Of a DNA stretch of 64,000 bases, positions 49,044 through 62,086 are shown in pieces. The notes below the pieces were generated by a model. The model had not been told where the DNA came from. It ran no database searches and saw only the letters and a list, made by a program, of their open reading frames with translations. Origin of the DNA: Diadophis punctatus similis (taxonomy: Eukaryota > Chordata > Lepidosauria > Squamata > Dipsadidae); contig JALIGW010000005.1 in assembly GCA_023053685.1 (NCBI GenBank), positions 35,223,480-35,287,479 on the forward strand. The letters are read 5' to 3'. A program made the position numbers and the translations under genes. How positions within the stretch are numbered: position 1 is the first letter of the stretch; every line of letters begins with the position of its first letter.

Positions 49044-49895
49044 CAACCATGTTTAATCTGAGTATTTTATTCCTTTACCATAATATTAAGAATAACCTTA
49101 GGCTTTATAAATCAGGAAATGTATGCAAAATGTCAGCTATATTTAAGCTTCAGTTGAGAACTATTGCTGATACTATTGCTGTTCTCCAAATAATAATTAT
49201 TTCCTCTAATTGGATTCCTAGTAGGTTTGGTATCATCAAGAAATATTCATTAAATTGGGCTGGATCCCTCAGTTTATGACCTAATTTTGGACTTCCGTGA
49301 AAATCTTGACTTGAACTGTTTTGCCAGTTGCAGAAGGTGGTGCTGTAGAGCCATGCCATGCAGAGCCAACTCTTTGAAGGGAATGCAAACCTCTCTCTTT
49401 GTGTTTGTCTTTGTCTGGCTTGTTGGTCTTCATGCAGGAGGTGTTCATTGAGAATGACTCTTTCATTCTGTTAAAGGGTTATTTTCAGCTTTAGGATTTA
49501 TTGAAAGTACTGAAATAAATCTTTCTGTTGAAGAAAGAACTATAGCGAAGGCTTTCCTCATAACAGATTATAAAGTAACTGATTTTTCAGCTGGGTCAAA
49601 TATGTTAGGTTTTTTTTTTTAGATTTACAAATATTTTGAGATTTTTTTGGGGTTGGGGGTTTGGGTAGTAGCTAGCAGATTATCACCACCTCCTTATTGT
49701 GGTCCTAGGGTAAAAAAGCAATCAAGGACCATGTTCCAAATTCTTTTTTTTAATGACCAGAATACTAACAACTTTTTAAATTTTTGTTTAGTTGGAACTT
49801 GGCTGAACAAAAATGTTCCCAATTTTGTTCATCATTTATTGTGAAGTTCAAGAATGTGAACTTCAATCCCAAATTGTGGAATGAGCATAATCTAG

Positions 49896-49899
<4 letters not shown>
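49044..49899. other. AT-rich non-coding sequence
   Basis: No gene or recognised repeat. T-runs occur near 49609-49621. Confidence 0.55.

Positions 49900-49991
<92 letters not shown>
49900..49991. repeat. (CT)n microsatellite, 92 bp, with inverted GA flank
   Basis: About 46 CT units immediately followed by GAAAGAGAGAGAGATTGAGA, so the right flank can pair back on the array. Confidence 0.97.
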
Positions 49992-49994
<3 letters not shown>

Positions 49995-50139
49995 AGAGAG
50001 AGAGATTGAGAGATTGATTGAGAAGAAGCACAAGAGGAATTAACATTTTATGTCTCATTTTATGTCTTTCCGCTAAGATCAAGTATGAAAAAGAATTCTG
50101 AAATTGTTCACTACTACAAAGACTATTTGCTATCTACCC
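49992..50139. other. short non-coding spacer
   Basis: GA-rich at the left, otherwise unremarkable. Confidence 0.5.
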
Positions 50140-50367
50140 TGTGTGATGAAATGCAGTAAGCTGGGTTCCCAGCAGGGAGGAGGTGCATTCCAGAGACATA
50201 AGAGAGAAAGAGAGTGAGGACAGCCCCTACTTAATAGTTCTCAGAGGATATGAGATGCAGTTAATCGAGTGTTTAGTCTAGCAAGATTCTGTCTATAGGT
50301 GTGGAAACAATAAAGAATTCAGCTTGGAAAAATCACCATGTGTCATTCTTGGTTTTGGGACTTGACA
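50140..50367 (+). mobile_element. possible LTR remnant with poly(A) signal
   Basis: A 228-bp segment that starts TGTGTGATGAAATGCAGTAA, has an AATAAAG polyadenylation-type signal near 50308, and could end ...GGGACTTGACA. This order is LTR-like. No 5-bp target duplication was found at the proposed ends (TACCC against TCATG), so the limits and even the assignment are uncertain. Confidence 0.3.
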
Positions 50368-51971
50368 TCATGTTTACACAAAGCACAGAACTATTTTGAT
50401 CACCAGAAGTCAGTATGTAACTGGTTTCATCCTTATTGGGAATAAACATACCTACAGTATGTAGCCAGTTCTTATTCTATAGAGATAAAACCATATCTTG
50501 GGAAATCACTAATCTTTACACTTTAGATGCTCTAGAGTCTATAGTAAGTTAGCCCTAAGAGCTATCCAGGTGTTCATGCCCAGGGGCATTGCAGGAAGGA
50601 TATATACAGTCTATCAGTGTGGTACCGGTATATATAATTCACCTTCCCTTAAACTTGTACACATACACATACATATACATACACAGTGTGATACAGATAT
50701 ATAGATATACAGCTCTTTCTCTTCAAAATGAAGAGAAATTGTCAATAGTGCAGAGGTTTTTGCACAGCAAAAGCAAATTTATAAAATAATGCTCTAAATG
50801 TGATCTATACTCTGCTGTTTTGGTACATGGAAATTATCTCTCTGTAGAATATACATCAAGTTTGAAGCAGGGATCAGGGACTATTTAAAGAAACACTATG
50901 CAATTTTATCTTACCTTATCACTAAACACAAAATCCATTGTGACAGTAAAAGCCATATGGATTTCAAAGATTGATTATTCATTACTAAGGTTTATGATTT
51001 TATAGCTGTTTCTGAATAATATATTTTCATATAGATTAGATCTGCTTTCTCTTGTCATCATATATCTTATATTTCAAATGGCTGAAATTTTTTTAGAAAA
51101 CATATAGTAACAGTCTAGTTAATTTAATAATTCATCATAATGTATACTAAGCCAGCATTTTCAATGATATAGTGGAGACATTGGACTAGGACCAGAGACA
51201 CCTGGATTCAAGTTTACACTCAACTATGGAAAGCGATAGGATAACTTTGGCTGGGTTATTATCTTGTAGCTGAATCAAATTCACAAGGTAGCGCTAAAAG
51301 AAAGATATTCATGTCAAACACATTGAGTTTAATTATGTCGGAGAGCAAAAAAGTTATGTTCCATGTCTGCTATTAAAAAGAAAAGTTCAAGTTTAGTTTT
51401 AAGTGGAGATCACTTTAGATGGATGTCATTCAAATCTGAATAGAATAATGACTTCTTTAGGTAATGGCTCTGGAAAAGTTTAAAGATGATAAAGTCCCAT
51501 ACAAGTGCTATTCTGGATCCTTTTAAACTATATTTTTCAATTACTAACCAGACTTGAAATTGGATTCACACTCAACTGTAAGCTGACCTAGTGACTTTAA
51601 GGAATTATTTTTTCTTCAGGGAAGGAAGAGTTAAGGAAGTCTGACTATTTATCATGAATATAAATATAGAAGTGTGGGCTAGCCAGTATATTTTGGTTCC
51701 CTAATGATTAATAGAAAAATTATACTTTTGGCAGACCATTTATCAATGCACTATTGCATTGCAAGATATTGCAACACAGTGATCAGTAAAATGTGTCTAG
51801 TTGTATTGGGATAAGAAGAAAACAGTGCTTTGAAACTGGAATAGTTAAGAAGGATTTGGGTGATTAAAGTGTAGGTTATGATCAGATGGAGGCAATGTCA
51901 TGAAGACAAGCTGCACACAGAGGCTGCTGAGACATGTTTCTACCATGGTTAGGTAAGGAAAGGCTTTGTGG
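50368..51971. other. AT-rich non-coding sequence
   Basis: A loose ACATACACAT repeat lies near 50660-50690. No gene was recognised. Confidence 0.55.
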
Positions 51972-52198
51972 TGAACCATGGTGGTGCAGTGGTTAGAATG
52001 CAGTATTGCAGGCTAATTCTGCCGACTGCCAACAGTTCAATCCTGATTGGCTCAAAGTTGACTCAGCCTTCCATCCTTCCGAGGTCGGTAAAATGAGGAC
52101 CCAGATTGTTGGGGGCAATATGCTGACTCTGTAAACTGCTTAGAGAGTGCTGTAAAGCACTGTGAAATGGCATATAAGCCTAAGTGCTATTGCTATTT
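51972..52198 (+). mobile_element. tRNA-derived squamate SINE, copy 5 (plus strand, head visible)
   Basis: The only copy in plus orientation. An A-box-like TGGTGCAGTGG (51982-51992) and a B-box-like GTTCAATCC (52035-52043) mark the internal RNA polymerase III promoter. They are followed by the GGTTGACTCAGCC-type core, GTTGGGGGCAATATGCTGAC, and the tail AAGTGCTATTGCTATT. It has more substitutions than the copies at 41213 and 61134, so it is probably older. Confidence 0.92.
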
Positions 52199-53280
52199 GT
52201 CACAGAAGAAGTAAACAAAAGGGTAAATAGGCCTCTTTTTCAAGGTTGGTTATTTTCTTAAATTTTGGGTAAGTGGGCATATCTGCAATATCTTGGAAAA
52301 CTTTTATGACAAGAAGAGGAAATTGCTTTTTCTGTGCAAGAAAATATAAGAAAACACAGTAATCTTTGAAATATTGATGATGGAATTCCTGATAAATGAA
52401 TAACCAGATACCTAGTACAAAATGTACGTTGTACTGAAAACTATAGAAATGTGCATACTAGTTTGAAGACATGAGGTAAAGTCCCTTCAATGATATAGAA
52501 ATCCTAAAGCATTTTTTCCACAATTCCAATTTTATTAAATATATTCTAACTTGCAAATGTTTATAGAAAAATTTGCAGTTATCTGAATCCTCCTCTATTT
52601 GGAATAGGAGTACTCATTCAACTCATAGTTTGCTTCCACTTCCACTATAAATCTGATTGTTATTAAATTCACATTCCAATATGTATATTGACAAATCAGA
52701 TATATACTACAATTAAATACTCTATTTTATAGTATGACATTTTTGTTGATAAGTTTAAGGTTGGTGCCATTGACAAAGAGGCAGAGATATTATCTAGCTA
52801 GTTATGTCTGTCTTTGCAGGAATTGTTCGTTGAAATTGACACCTGATATGAAGCCAGGTGCCTTCTCTAGAGAAAAGGCCCCTACCTGGCTCTTTTGATA
52901 AGACACATGAAATGAACACTGGCACGAGATTGCCTCACGTAGCTGCCATGTGTAATTTTTCAAGTCCACTACCACTGGCCTCCAATGGGCTGGTTTCAGG
53001 GTCAGTGGGAAAGAATTCCAATGCTGATTTGAGATTCAATTGTACTAGCTGCAGAAAAGAGCATTTGCAGCACAAAGCGGCAAAAGGCCCATAGAAGCCT
53101 CACCCACCCACCCACCTAGCATAATATCAGACCTCATCCTGGGAGATCAGGGCCTAGTTAACTCTACCTGCGTCCCTCTCCCAGTTGTACATTAGTATTT
53201 TTTAAATAAATATTTTATATCTATGAAATTTCCCTGTTCACTGTTTGATGTGCCTTTTTGTATAGAATACGGGACATAGA
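52199..53280. other. AT-rich non-coding sequence
   Basis: A 78-codon plus frame (52858-53094) has fairly balanced composition but no known domain. It is preceded by a TGTCTTTGCAG acceptor-like site ending at 52820. I do not call it a gene. Confidence 0.45.
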
Positions 53281-53283
53281 TAT

Positions 53284-53330
<47 letters not shown>

Positions 53331-53367
53331 TTTGTTTGTTTGTTTGTTTGTTTGTTTGTTTGTTTGT
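53281..53367. repeat. (ATTT)n(GTTT)n microsatellite attached to a SINE
   Basis: About thirteen ATTT units followed by about nine GTTT units, directly joined to the tail end of the SINE at 53368. The array probably grew from the SINE's A-rich tail. Confidence 0.97.
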
Positions 53368-53595
53368 GAGATTTATATACCGCCTCACAGTGCAAGCACT
53401 CTCTAAGCGGTTTACACCATTAAGCAATGTATATTTATATTGCCCCCAACAATCTGGGTCCTCATTTTACCTACCTCGGAAGGATGGAAGGCTGAGTCAA
53501 CCTTGAGCCAGTGAGATTTGAACTGCTGACCTGCGGATCACAGTCAGCTAAAGTGGCCTGCAGTACTGCCTCTAACTGCTGTGCCACCTCGGCTC
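53368..53595 (-). mobile_element. tRNA-derived squamate SINE, copy 6 (variant tail)
   Basis: Reverse orientation, with GAGATTTATATACCGCCTCA in place of the usual 'GCAATAGCACTTAG' tail and an added TAAGCAATGTATATTTATAT segment in the body. The head (CTGCTGTGCCACCTCGGCTC in reverse) and the core GGAAGGATGGAAGGCTGAGT are intact. The AAAT-type tail instead of the ATTGCT type marks a different subfamily. Confidence 0.9.
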
Positions 53596-54489
53596 ATTAG
53601 ATAGATATTTCAAAATAAATAGTTTAAAAAAGCAAATGAAACCATTCATAAACAACTCTTTTCTTATCAGGATGCAAATTAATGCAAGTAAACCTATACC
53701 ATCAGAGGAATCATTATGGCAGCCTTTTGTACGTGAATTTAGTAAACATGGAATAATAGATACTGTATATGTATAATTAGCCATAATATGTATAATAGAT
53801 ACTGTATATGTATAATTAGCCATAATATTTAGTCACTCATTACTGCTAAGATTGCTAAGGACCCAATCATTCTGCACATACAGTAAATGTAAACATATCC
53901 ATATTGATATTTTAAGGAAAATTCATAATGTAAACATACCAATAGAAAAGGACCAAAGTGCAGAACACAGAATGGTGGTTTTAATCTGTAGAGAATTTGG
54001 AGTCCGATTTAATATTAAGTGAACCAAGTTTAAAGGTAGTTGCAGTACAACAAGTTGAACTAATTGGAAAGGAAAGCAGTTGGCACCCCTCTGTGTTGTA
54101 TTCAAGTAGATAGTGGCGAGTCATTTGTGAGGTTCTTTGATTTGCCTTATTGCACTGAGCAGAAGGTTGAAGCTGAAGGCTCAAGTGCCGATTTCCAATT
54201 CTGCATCTGTTAATACGAAAGAAAAAACAATGATTCTAGGTTTATGACAGCTAAGTGTACAATATTCACAGAAATGCTGAATAAATTTAAGTCTATTTGC
54301 ATGAAGGACAACTGGAAAAGAATAACAGAATAACAGAAAAAAACAAAGAAATGCTTGTTGGTTTTAATAATGCCCATTTGTCTTTTTCCAATATAATATC
54401 GTAATTTTTTAAAAAAAAAGATTCTTGTCTTTGTTGTTCTCCCAGCAACAAGAAAAAAGTACTAACATTTCAGTTTCATCAGGAGAGAC
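53596..54489. other. AT-rich non-coding sequence with a 39-bp tandem duplication
   Basis: A 36-bp unit starting TAATAGATACTGTATATGTA occurs at 53754-53789 and again, with period 39, at 53793-53828. Otherwise nothing was recognised. Confidence 0.7.
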
Positions 54490-55905
54490 ATGCTAAGTGT
54501 GTTTTAGATCCATGTCTCTCCTGGCTTGTGAAAGCTTCCCAGGATGTGACAGGCGGGTGGACTCTGGTGATGATTAATGCTTCCCTACAGGAGGGGGCAG
54601 TGCCCCAGCACTATAAGAAGGCTGTGGTCTGCCCTCTTCTTAAGAAGCTATCATGGACTACACCCAGTTGGATAATTTCTGACCTGTTTCCAATCTTCCC
54701 TTTCTGGGGAAGGTGGTTGAGAAGGTGGTTGCACGGCAGATCAAGAGGTTTCTGGATGAAACGGATTATCTCGACCCCTACCAGTCAAGATTCAGGCCTC
54801 AATTTGGGACAGAGATCCAGCCCTCGCCCACTGCTTTAGAGGTTTCCGCAGGGCTCAGTACTCTCTCCGCTCCTGTTCAACATTTATATGAAGCCGCTGG
54901 GTAAGATCATCTGTCACCATGGACTGAGGTATCACCAATATGCTGATGATACTCAGCTGTATGGTTCAGCCCGTGGTGAGTTAAGTGATGCTGTGTCCTC
55001 CCTCTTGCAGTGCCTGGAGGCTGTTAGAGGCTGGATGGGGAGCAACGGGTTGAAACTAAACTCTGGCAAAAACAAGTGGCTCTGGGTTTGGGGTTCGTTG
55101 GCTCAGGGAGAATTGCCACCTTTGGTCTTGGATGGTGTGGCACTACCCCAAATAGACCCTGTGCATAATCTGGGAGTTCTCCTGGACTCATGACTACTGC
55201 TCAAAGAGCAGATGGCAGTCGTGGCCAGGAGGGCTTTGCGCAACTGTGGGTTGTGTGCCAGTGAGTCCCCAGGGAGTAGGGCGGCATATAAGAACAGCAA
55301 ATAAATAAATAAGAACAGCAAATAAGTTACGCCCTTTCCTGGACCAACAATCCCTACTCACAGTCATTCATGCCCCAGTCACTTGCCATCTTGACTATTG
55401 CAACACGCTCTACCCTTGAGCGTGTTGAAGAGCTCTGCCCTTGAAGAGCATACAGAAGCTCCAGTTGGTGCAAAATGCAGCAGTCTGCATGGTTTTGTGC
55501 AGATCCCGATGTGCACATGTATCACCTCTCCTGCGGCAACTGCATTGGCTGCTGATTTGCTTCCGGGTGCAATTCAAGGTGCTGGTTAAAGTCCTTCATG
55601 GCTTGGGAGCAGGTTATCTGAGGGACTGTCTTTTGCCGGTCACTTCTACCTGACCCATCAGAGCTGGGAGCCAGGGAATGTTGCGGGTCCCATCCCCGAG
55701 GGAGATACATCTGGTGGGACCCAGAAGAAGAGCCTTCTCCATGGTGGCTCCCTCTCTCTGGAACATCATTCCCCCAGAGATTAGAACGGTCCCCACTCTA
55801 ATACTCTTTTGGAATGTGCTGAAAACTTGGTTCTGCCAGTGGGCTAGGGGAACCCAGAATGGGATGGAGCCCATTAAATGGCTTGTGTGATCTGCTGTCA
55901 CCGGG
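54490..55905 (+). pseudogene. rearranged L2-type LINE reverse-transcriptase (ORF2) relic
   Basis: A broken ORF2 of an L2-like non-LTR retrotransposon, read across several frames. In order: an N-terminal part with INASLQEGAVPQHYKKAVVC and PLLKK (54560-54650); VVEKVVARQIKRFLDETDYL with DPYQSRFRPQFGTE (54712-54810); a deletion of most of the next RT segment; [19 protein letters not shown] (about 54846-54902); the catalytic YADDTQLY box (54938-54961) with [14 protein letters not shown] after it; then LQLVQNA and LLRQLHWLLICFRVQFKVL (55455-55590) and the end RRAFSMVAPSLWNIIPPEIR (55706-55790). An intact protein would reverse-transcribe LINE RNA at a nicked target. The frameshifts, the internal deletion and an inserted tail near 55268 make it dead. 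The endonuclease domain and 3' UTR are absent. Confidence 0.88.
55268..55328 (+). mobile_element. LINE/SINE 3'-tail inserted inside the L2 relic
   Basis: The phrase GGGAGTAGGGCGGCATATAA followed by AATAAATAAATA is the 3' tail of an L2-type element, yet it lies in the middle of the ORF2 relic, whose coding homology resumes at about 55335. A 15-bp direct repeat AAGAACAGCAAATAA occurs twice within it. Nested insertion or a rearranged second copy would explain it. Confidence 0.5.
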
Positions 55906-56366
55906 ACGGGAGGTGGGACGGGGAGTGATTTTATTCCCTTTTTCATGGGGCCGAAGAGATGATAGTCTGAATCCCCATGAAAGAGGGTTTGAGAGGCAAA
56001 CATTATTTCAGTGACGAGGAAGTGAAAACTGAAGTGAAGAAGTAGCTCGAACAGTCAACACAATTTTACGAGACAGGGATACATGCTCTCATTTGAAGGT
56101 GGAACATTGCTATTGAGAGAAACGGTGACTATGTTGAGAAGTAGGGATGTTATCCACAGAGGACCAGCTTCATTTTGATGTATGCTACATGTTCCTTTGT
56201 AGCATACATCAGGTATACATTATACCTGACCTAAAGAAAATGACATTACTTTATGACTCACCCTCGTATAAAATTCTCTCCCAACAAATTTTAAGTTCAG
56301 AAAGATTTTCTTCAGAAATGTAGTAGAGAAAAATATACCAAAGGGAAGGTCACAGGACCCATTATA
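55906..56366. other. non-coding sequence
   Basis: A short inverted repeat around TGTATGCTACATG...TGTAGCATACATCA lies near 56177-56212. Otherwise nothing was recognised. Confidence 0.55.
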
Positions 56367-56374
56367 ATCTAGAT

Positions 56375-56510
56375 CAGGGGTCTCCAACCTTGGCAACTTT
56401 ATGACTTGTGGACTTCAACTCCCAGAATTCCTCAGTCAGCGTTCGCTGGCTGAGGAATTCTGGGAGTTGAAGTCCACAAGTCATAAAGTTGCCAAGGTTG
56501 GAGACCCCTG
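56375..56510. mobile_element. hAT-type MITE, almost wholly palindromic (family G)
   Basis: A 136-bp element with a perfect 8-bp target duplication, ATCTAGAT (56367-56374 and 56511-56518), which is itself a palindrome. It begins CAGGGGTCTCCAACCTTGGC and ends with the exact inverted copy. The arms of about 65 bp are perfect or nearly so, meeting at GCGTTCGCTGGC. This copy looks young. The sequence (ACTTCAACTCCCAGAATTCC) belongs to a family I recall as very common in squamates. Confidence 0.95.
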
Positions 56511-56560
56511 ATCTAGATCACTAAAATATGTCATTTTTAAGATTATTTTAGGAGCAGTGG

Positions 56561-56771
56561 CAGACATAGTCCTTATTTTAGCAACTGCTCACAGTGATGG
56601 TGATGAAAAAGCATTTCACGACCATTGTATTTACAGCTTTTGTAGGTCTGAAAAACAAAAGAAAACTGGAGTAAGATCGTAAGCACAGTTGCAGTTTCAT
56701 TTGGTGACCACTTCACTTAATGACCAAGTTGCCAGTCCCAGTTGTGATCACTAAATGAGAACTACCTGTAC
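56561..56771. mobile_element. MITE relic (family E, copy 3)
   Basis: Ends TTGTGATCACTAAATGAGAA then CTACCTGTA, with CACTTCACTTAATGACCAAG inside, matching the right part of the 41574 element. The left part is worn (CAGACATAGTCCTTATTTTA). Confidence 0.65.
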
Positions 56772-58894
<2,123 letters not shown>

Positions 58895-58902
58895 CCTGTA
58901 GC

Positions 58903-59230
58903 CAGGGGTGGGTTTCACTTACCTTCACCACCAGTTCGCATCGCGACATTGTGCGCGCGCGTCCCCTTGTGCGCTTTCACTTCCGCGCATGCTCAGAAGC
59001 AGAAATTAGCCCGAAACACAGCTGAGGAGCTCATCAGCTGTGTTTCGGGCGAAGAAATGAAGGTCAGAATTCACCCACAGGCGGGCGGGAGGGCCCTTTT
59101 TCAAGTCGCGGAAGGGGAAAAATCCCCCAAAAAGATGGCGGCGCACACGGAACAGCACCGACAGTGATGTCATTAGCGGGTCGCTACCAGTTCGGGCAAT
59201 CCGGTCTGAACCAAGAGGAACCCACCCCTG
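58903..59230. mobile_element. hAT-type MITE (family D, copy 2)
   Basis: A 328-bp element with a perfect 8-bp duplication, CCTGTAGC (58895-58902 and 59231-59238). Ends are CAGGGGTGGGTTTCACTTAC and AAGAGGAACCCACCCCTG. The internal hairpin 59009-59050 has perfect 17-bp arms GCCCGAAACACAGCTGA/TCAGCTGTGTTTCGGGC and is shared with copy 1 at 42541. GC-rich, with a CGCGCATGCTCAG tract that resembles a damaged NRF1 site. Confidence 0.94.
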
Positions 59231-59238
59231 CCTGTAGC

Positions 59239-59888
59239 CCATTGCCAAGTCTTTTTAGAGACAAAAGAACCCAAAAGTAGAAATTTTATTTTTTAGAGTT
59301 ACCTATCCAGTACTCTTTCATGCTCTGAACCAAATTTAGGAAAGGATGCTGGTGTGATCTCTTTTTTAGGAATGATGAATTTACAATTTGGTGGTAACAC
59401 TAGGCCTGATTGTGCATTTGCCCAACAAAGTAAAGGACTCCAACTGGGTGAAATGCAAGCTGTGTATGCAGCTCTTGTACCATCTTTATCCAATTCCATT
59501 GTTGTAAGAAGGAAAGGAGGTAAGAGATAGCTAAAGATCAAGATATTTGGTGGAGTGAAAAACTCACACAAGAAGGTCCTTCAAACATCTTCATTGTTAG
59601 CTATCTACATCTGACCAATGAGAAACACAGAACAAGGAGAGAAAAGGAATGTATCTCTTTCGTCTTTTCTTTCTTCCTGATAACTCAGTTGCAGTGCAAT
59701 AGCTTTACCACTGCTTGTAAATTGATTCATTGGAATGCTATATTAAAATTTGTTGTTTAGTTTAGATTTGTAAGATGTTTGAGCATTTCTTTCAGAGCAC
59801 AAGTTCCTGAGGCCATAGGACATGTAGTTTGTCCAAGCAATTCTGTAGTATAAACTGCCCCTTTGTTTTTATACACTAACTTTTCAGT
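59239..59888. other. AT-rich non-coding sequence
   Basis: A 90-codon minus frame (59299-59571) has no domain. Nothing else was recognised. Confidence 0.55.
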
Positions 59889-60110
59889 TAGCAATAGCAA
59901 TAGCACTTTACTTATATACCGCTTCATAGTGCTTTACAGCCCTCTCTAAGCGGTTTACAGAGTTCAGCATATTGCCCCCAACAATCTGGGTCCTCATTTT
60001 ACCGACCTCGGAAGGATGGAAGACTGAGTCAACCTTCAGCCTAGTGAGATTTGAACAGCTGAACTAGCAGTCAGCCTGCAGTGGCTGCATTTAACCACCG
60101 CACCACTTCA
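59889..60110 (-). mobile_element. tRNA-derived squamate SINE, copy 7
   Basis: Reverse orientation, tail TTAGCAATAGCAATAGCACT at the left. The head end is worn (CACCGCACCACTTCAG at the right). Confidence 0.9.
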
Positions 60111-61133
60111 GTTTTTTTATTATCATTTTTTTGGGAGAATGAAAGACAAGGAATTTTGGAAAGTTGGTTTTTTTCTTTGTTTGAGGTCATGCAAGATTTA
60201 AAAGGATGTTTTTGGAAGAACTGGAGAGTCTTTCATAGCCTCAAGTTTGAGCTGTAATAAAAAGAATTTGCAGTTTGTAAAAGCACTCATTTGAAATGGA
60301 TTTTTATGGGTAAAGCTGAAATATCAGTGTAACAAATAAATATTATACTTGCTAGAATCAAAGATTCAGTGTTTTCTTAAAATAATTCACCTTTAAAATG
60401 GAAAAGCAATTTTAGATTTACTGGGAAAGAAGGTAAACCAGGTGTGGTGGTGATAGATTGGGGTTTTTTTTTTGAAGGGGAGGTATCTAATATGCCTTGA
60501 GGAAGAGGAATAGTCTTAAATTCAAGGTTATCTTTCTTTCAGTGAGCATGAGTGATATATTTTTGAGTGACAAGCATACCTGTCTAAATCAAGGTTTGGA
60601 TAAGTATGATTAATATTTATGGCATGGATGCGGGGATTAGAATAGGTGTGCCAACATTTGAACCAAGCATCTTTGATCTACAAGAAGTAGAATTTTTTTG
60701 AATTTATGCAGCCCTGATAGGACAGAAAGAATAATAAGTCTGAATAAAAATTTAGAAAAAAACTGTAGTGATATATAACCTGTAAGTGGAACTCATCATG
60801 CTATCGTAATAAGAACTATCCCATATTCATGCTCAACTCAAACAGGTGAAAAAGGAAACACAAGCAGAATGGTGATCTTATATTTTGCAATACTCACTCA
60901 AATTATTCAGCCATTTTTTTTTGCTTAATATGTGGGATGAATTCCATTTAGGCTGTTAGTTTATAGTCCAATGTGGGTGTATATAGAACATTATAAATAG
61001 TTGTAAACCATGAGTGTGTATGCCTTATGAATGCACTCCAAGATGAAATGGCCATACTGTAATATAGGTATAGGAATCAGAGAAGTAAGCGTTGCATGAC
61101 TCTAAACTTGGCATTCTGAAACAGCCTTCATTT
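60111..61133. other. AT-rich non-coding sequence
   Basis: No gene or recognised repeat; T-runs near 60115 and 60464. Confidence 0.55.
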
Positions 61134-61363
61134 AGCAATAGCAATAGCACTTAGACTTATATACCGCTTCATAGTGCTTTACAGCCCTCTCTAAGCGGTT
61201 TACAGAGTTCAGCATATTGCCCCCAACAATCTGGGTCCTCATTTTACCCACCTCGGAAGGATGGAAGGCTGAGTCAACCTTGAGCCGGTGAGATTTGAAC
61301 AGCTGAACTGCTGAACTAGCAGTAGCCTGCAGTGCTGTATTTAACCACTGCACCAACTCGGCC
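61134..61363 (-). mobile_element. tRNA-derived squamate SINE, copy 8
   Basis: Reverse orientation, near full length, tail TAGCAATAGCAATAGCACTT at the left, head CCACTGCACCAACTCGGCC at the right. Very similar to copy 4. Confidence 0.93.
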
Positions 61364-61389
61364 ATTTAAATGGCAACCTTATCAAATCC

Positions 61390-61560
61390 TCTTTTTTTAT
61401 TAGTGAGATTGATATATTGCCTTTCCTAAATGCACACTGCACTCATCCCTCCATTTTTTTAAATCCCACAGTAACCACCCTGTGGGGTAGGTGAGGCTTC
61501 CATGGCTGAAGGTAAGCTAGAACCTGCGTCTTCCCAGTCCTACTCCAATGCTTCTGTTCT
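61390..61560 (-). mobile_element. possible MIR/CORE-type SINE relic
   Basis: Contains ACCACCCTGTGGGGTAGGTG, GAACCTGCGTCTTCCCAGTC and CTACTCCAATGCTTCTG. These resemble the core region of MIR-like or CORE-SINE elements, which carry 'ACCCTGTGAGGTAGG' and 'CCCAGGTCTTCC-AGTCC'. Ends are not clear and orientation is inferred from the phrase order. Confidence 0.4.
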
Positions 61561-62078
61561 CTTCTTAGAAAAAATGAGGCACACTTACTGAAGATCATCA
61601 ATTACTATGACAGCCTACCTTGGAAAAAAGTGCATTCCTACATGGGTGTTATCCATTTTCTAAAGGTTAACCTCACAAGATATGAACATGCTGAATAGGA
61701 AAATTCATGTATAAATTTATATTAAGCTCTGTCAATTAGGGAGGGAAAAATGTAGAGTAGCTATTTTGGGAGAAGGTGGGAATGTCTTAATCACAGGGGA
61801 AGGTATGGATTCAGCAGCTCACTGCAAAATGAAACACTGTTACAAAACTGTTTTCCTTCATTTGTTCTTCTGTGTCAGATCACCTATTTTATGCTATAGT
61901 GGTTTCTGCAAATTATCACTAAGGCCCTGATTTGTAATACACTGACTGTGTTTACTCCTTGTGTTAAGACATTTTTAGCCACAGTTTATTGAATAAATTT
62001 CAATTTACTAGTTTTACACAAGCTAAAACAAGAAACTGTAAGTTGGATTTGAGTTTACGTGTTGATCCAACCATGATG
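61561..62078. other. AT-rich non-coding sequence
   Basis: Nothing recognised. Confidence 0.55.
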
Positions 62079-62086
62079 GTTTATTC

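Noticed and set aside
52858..53094. 78-codon plus frame after a TTTGCAG acceptor-like site
   Set aside because: No recognised domain, no convincing donor, and such sites occur often by chance in 64 kb.
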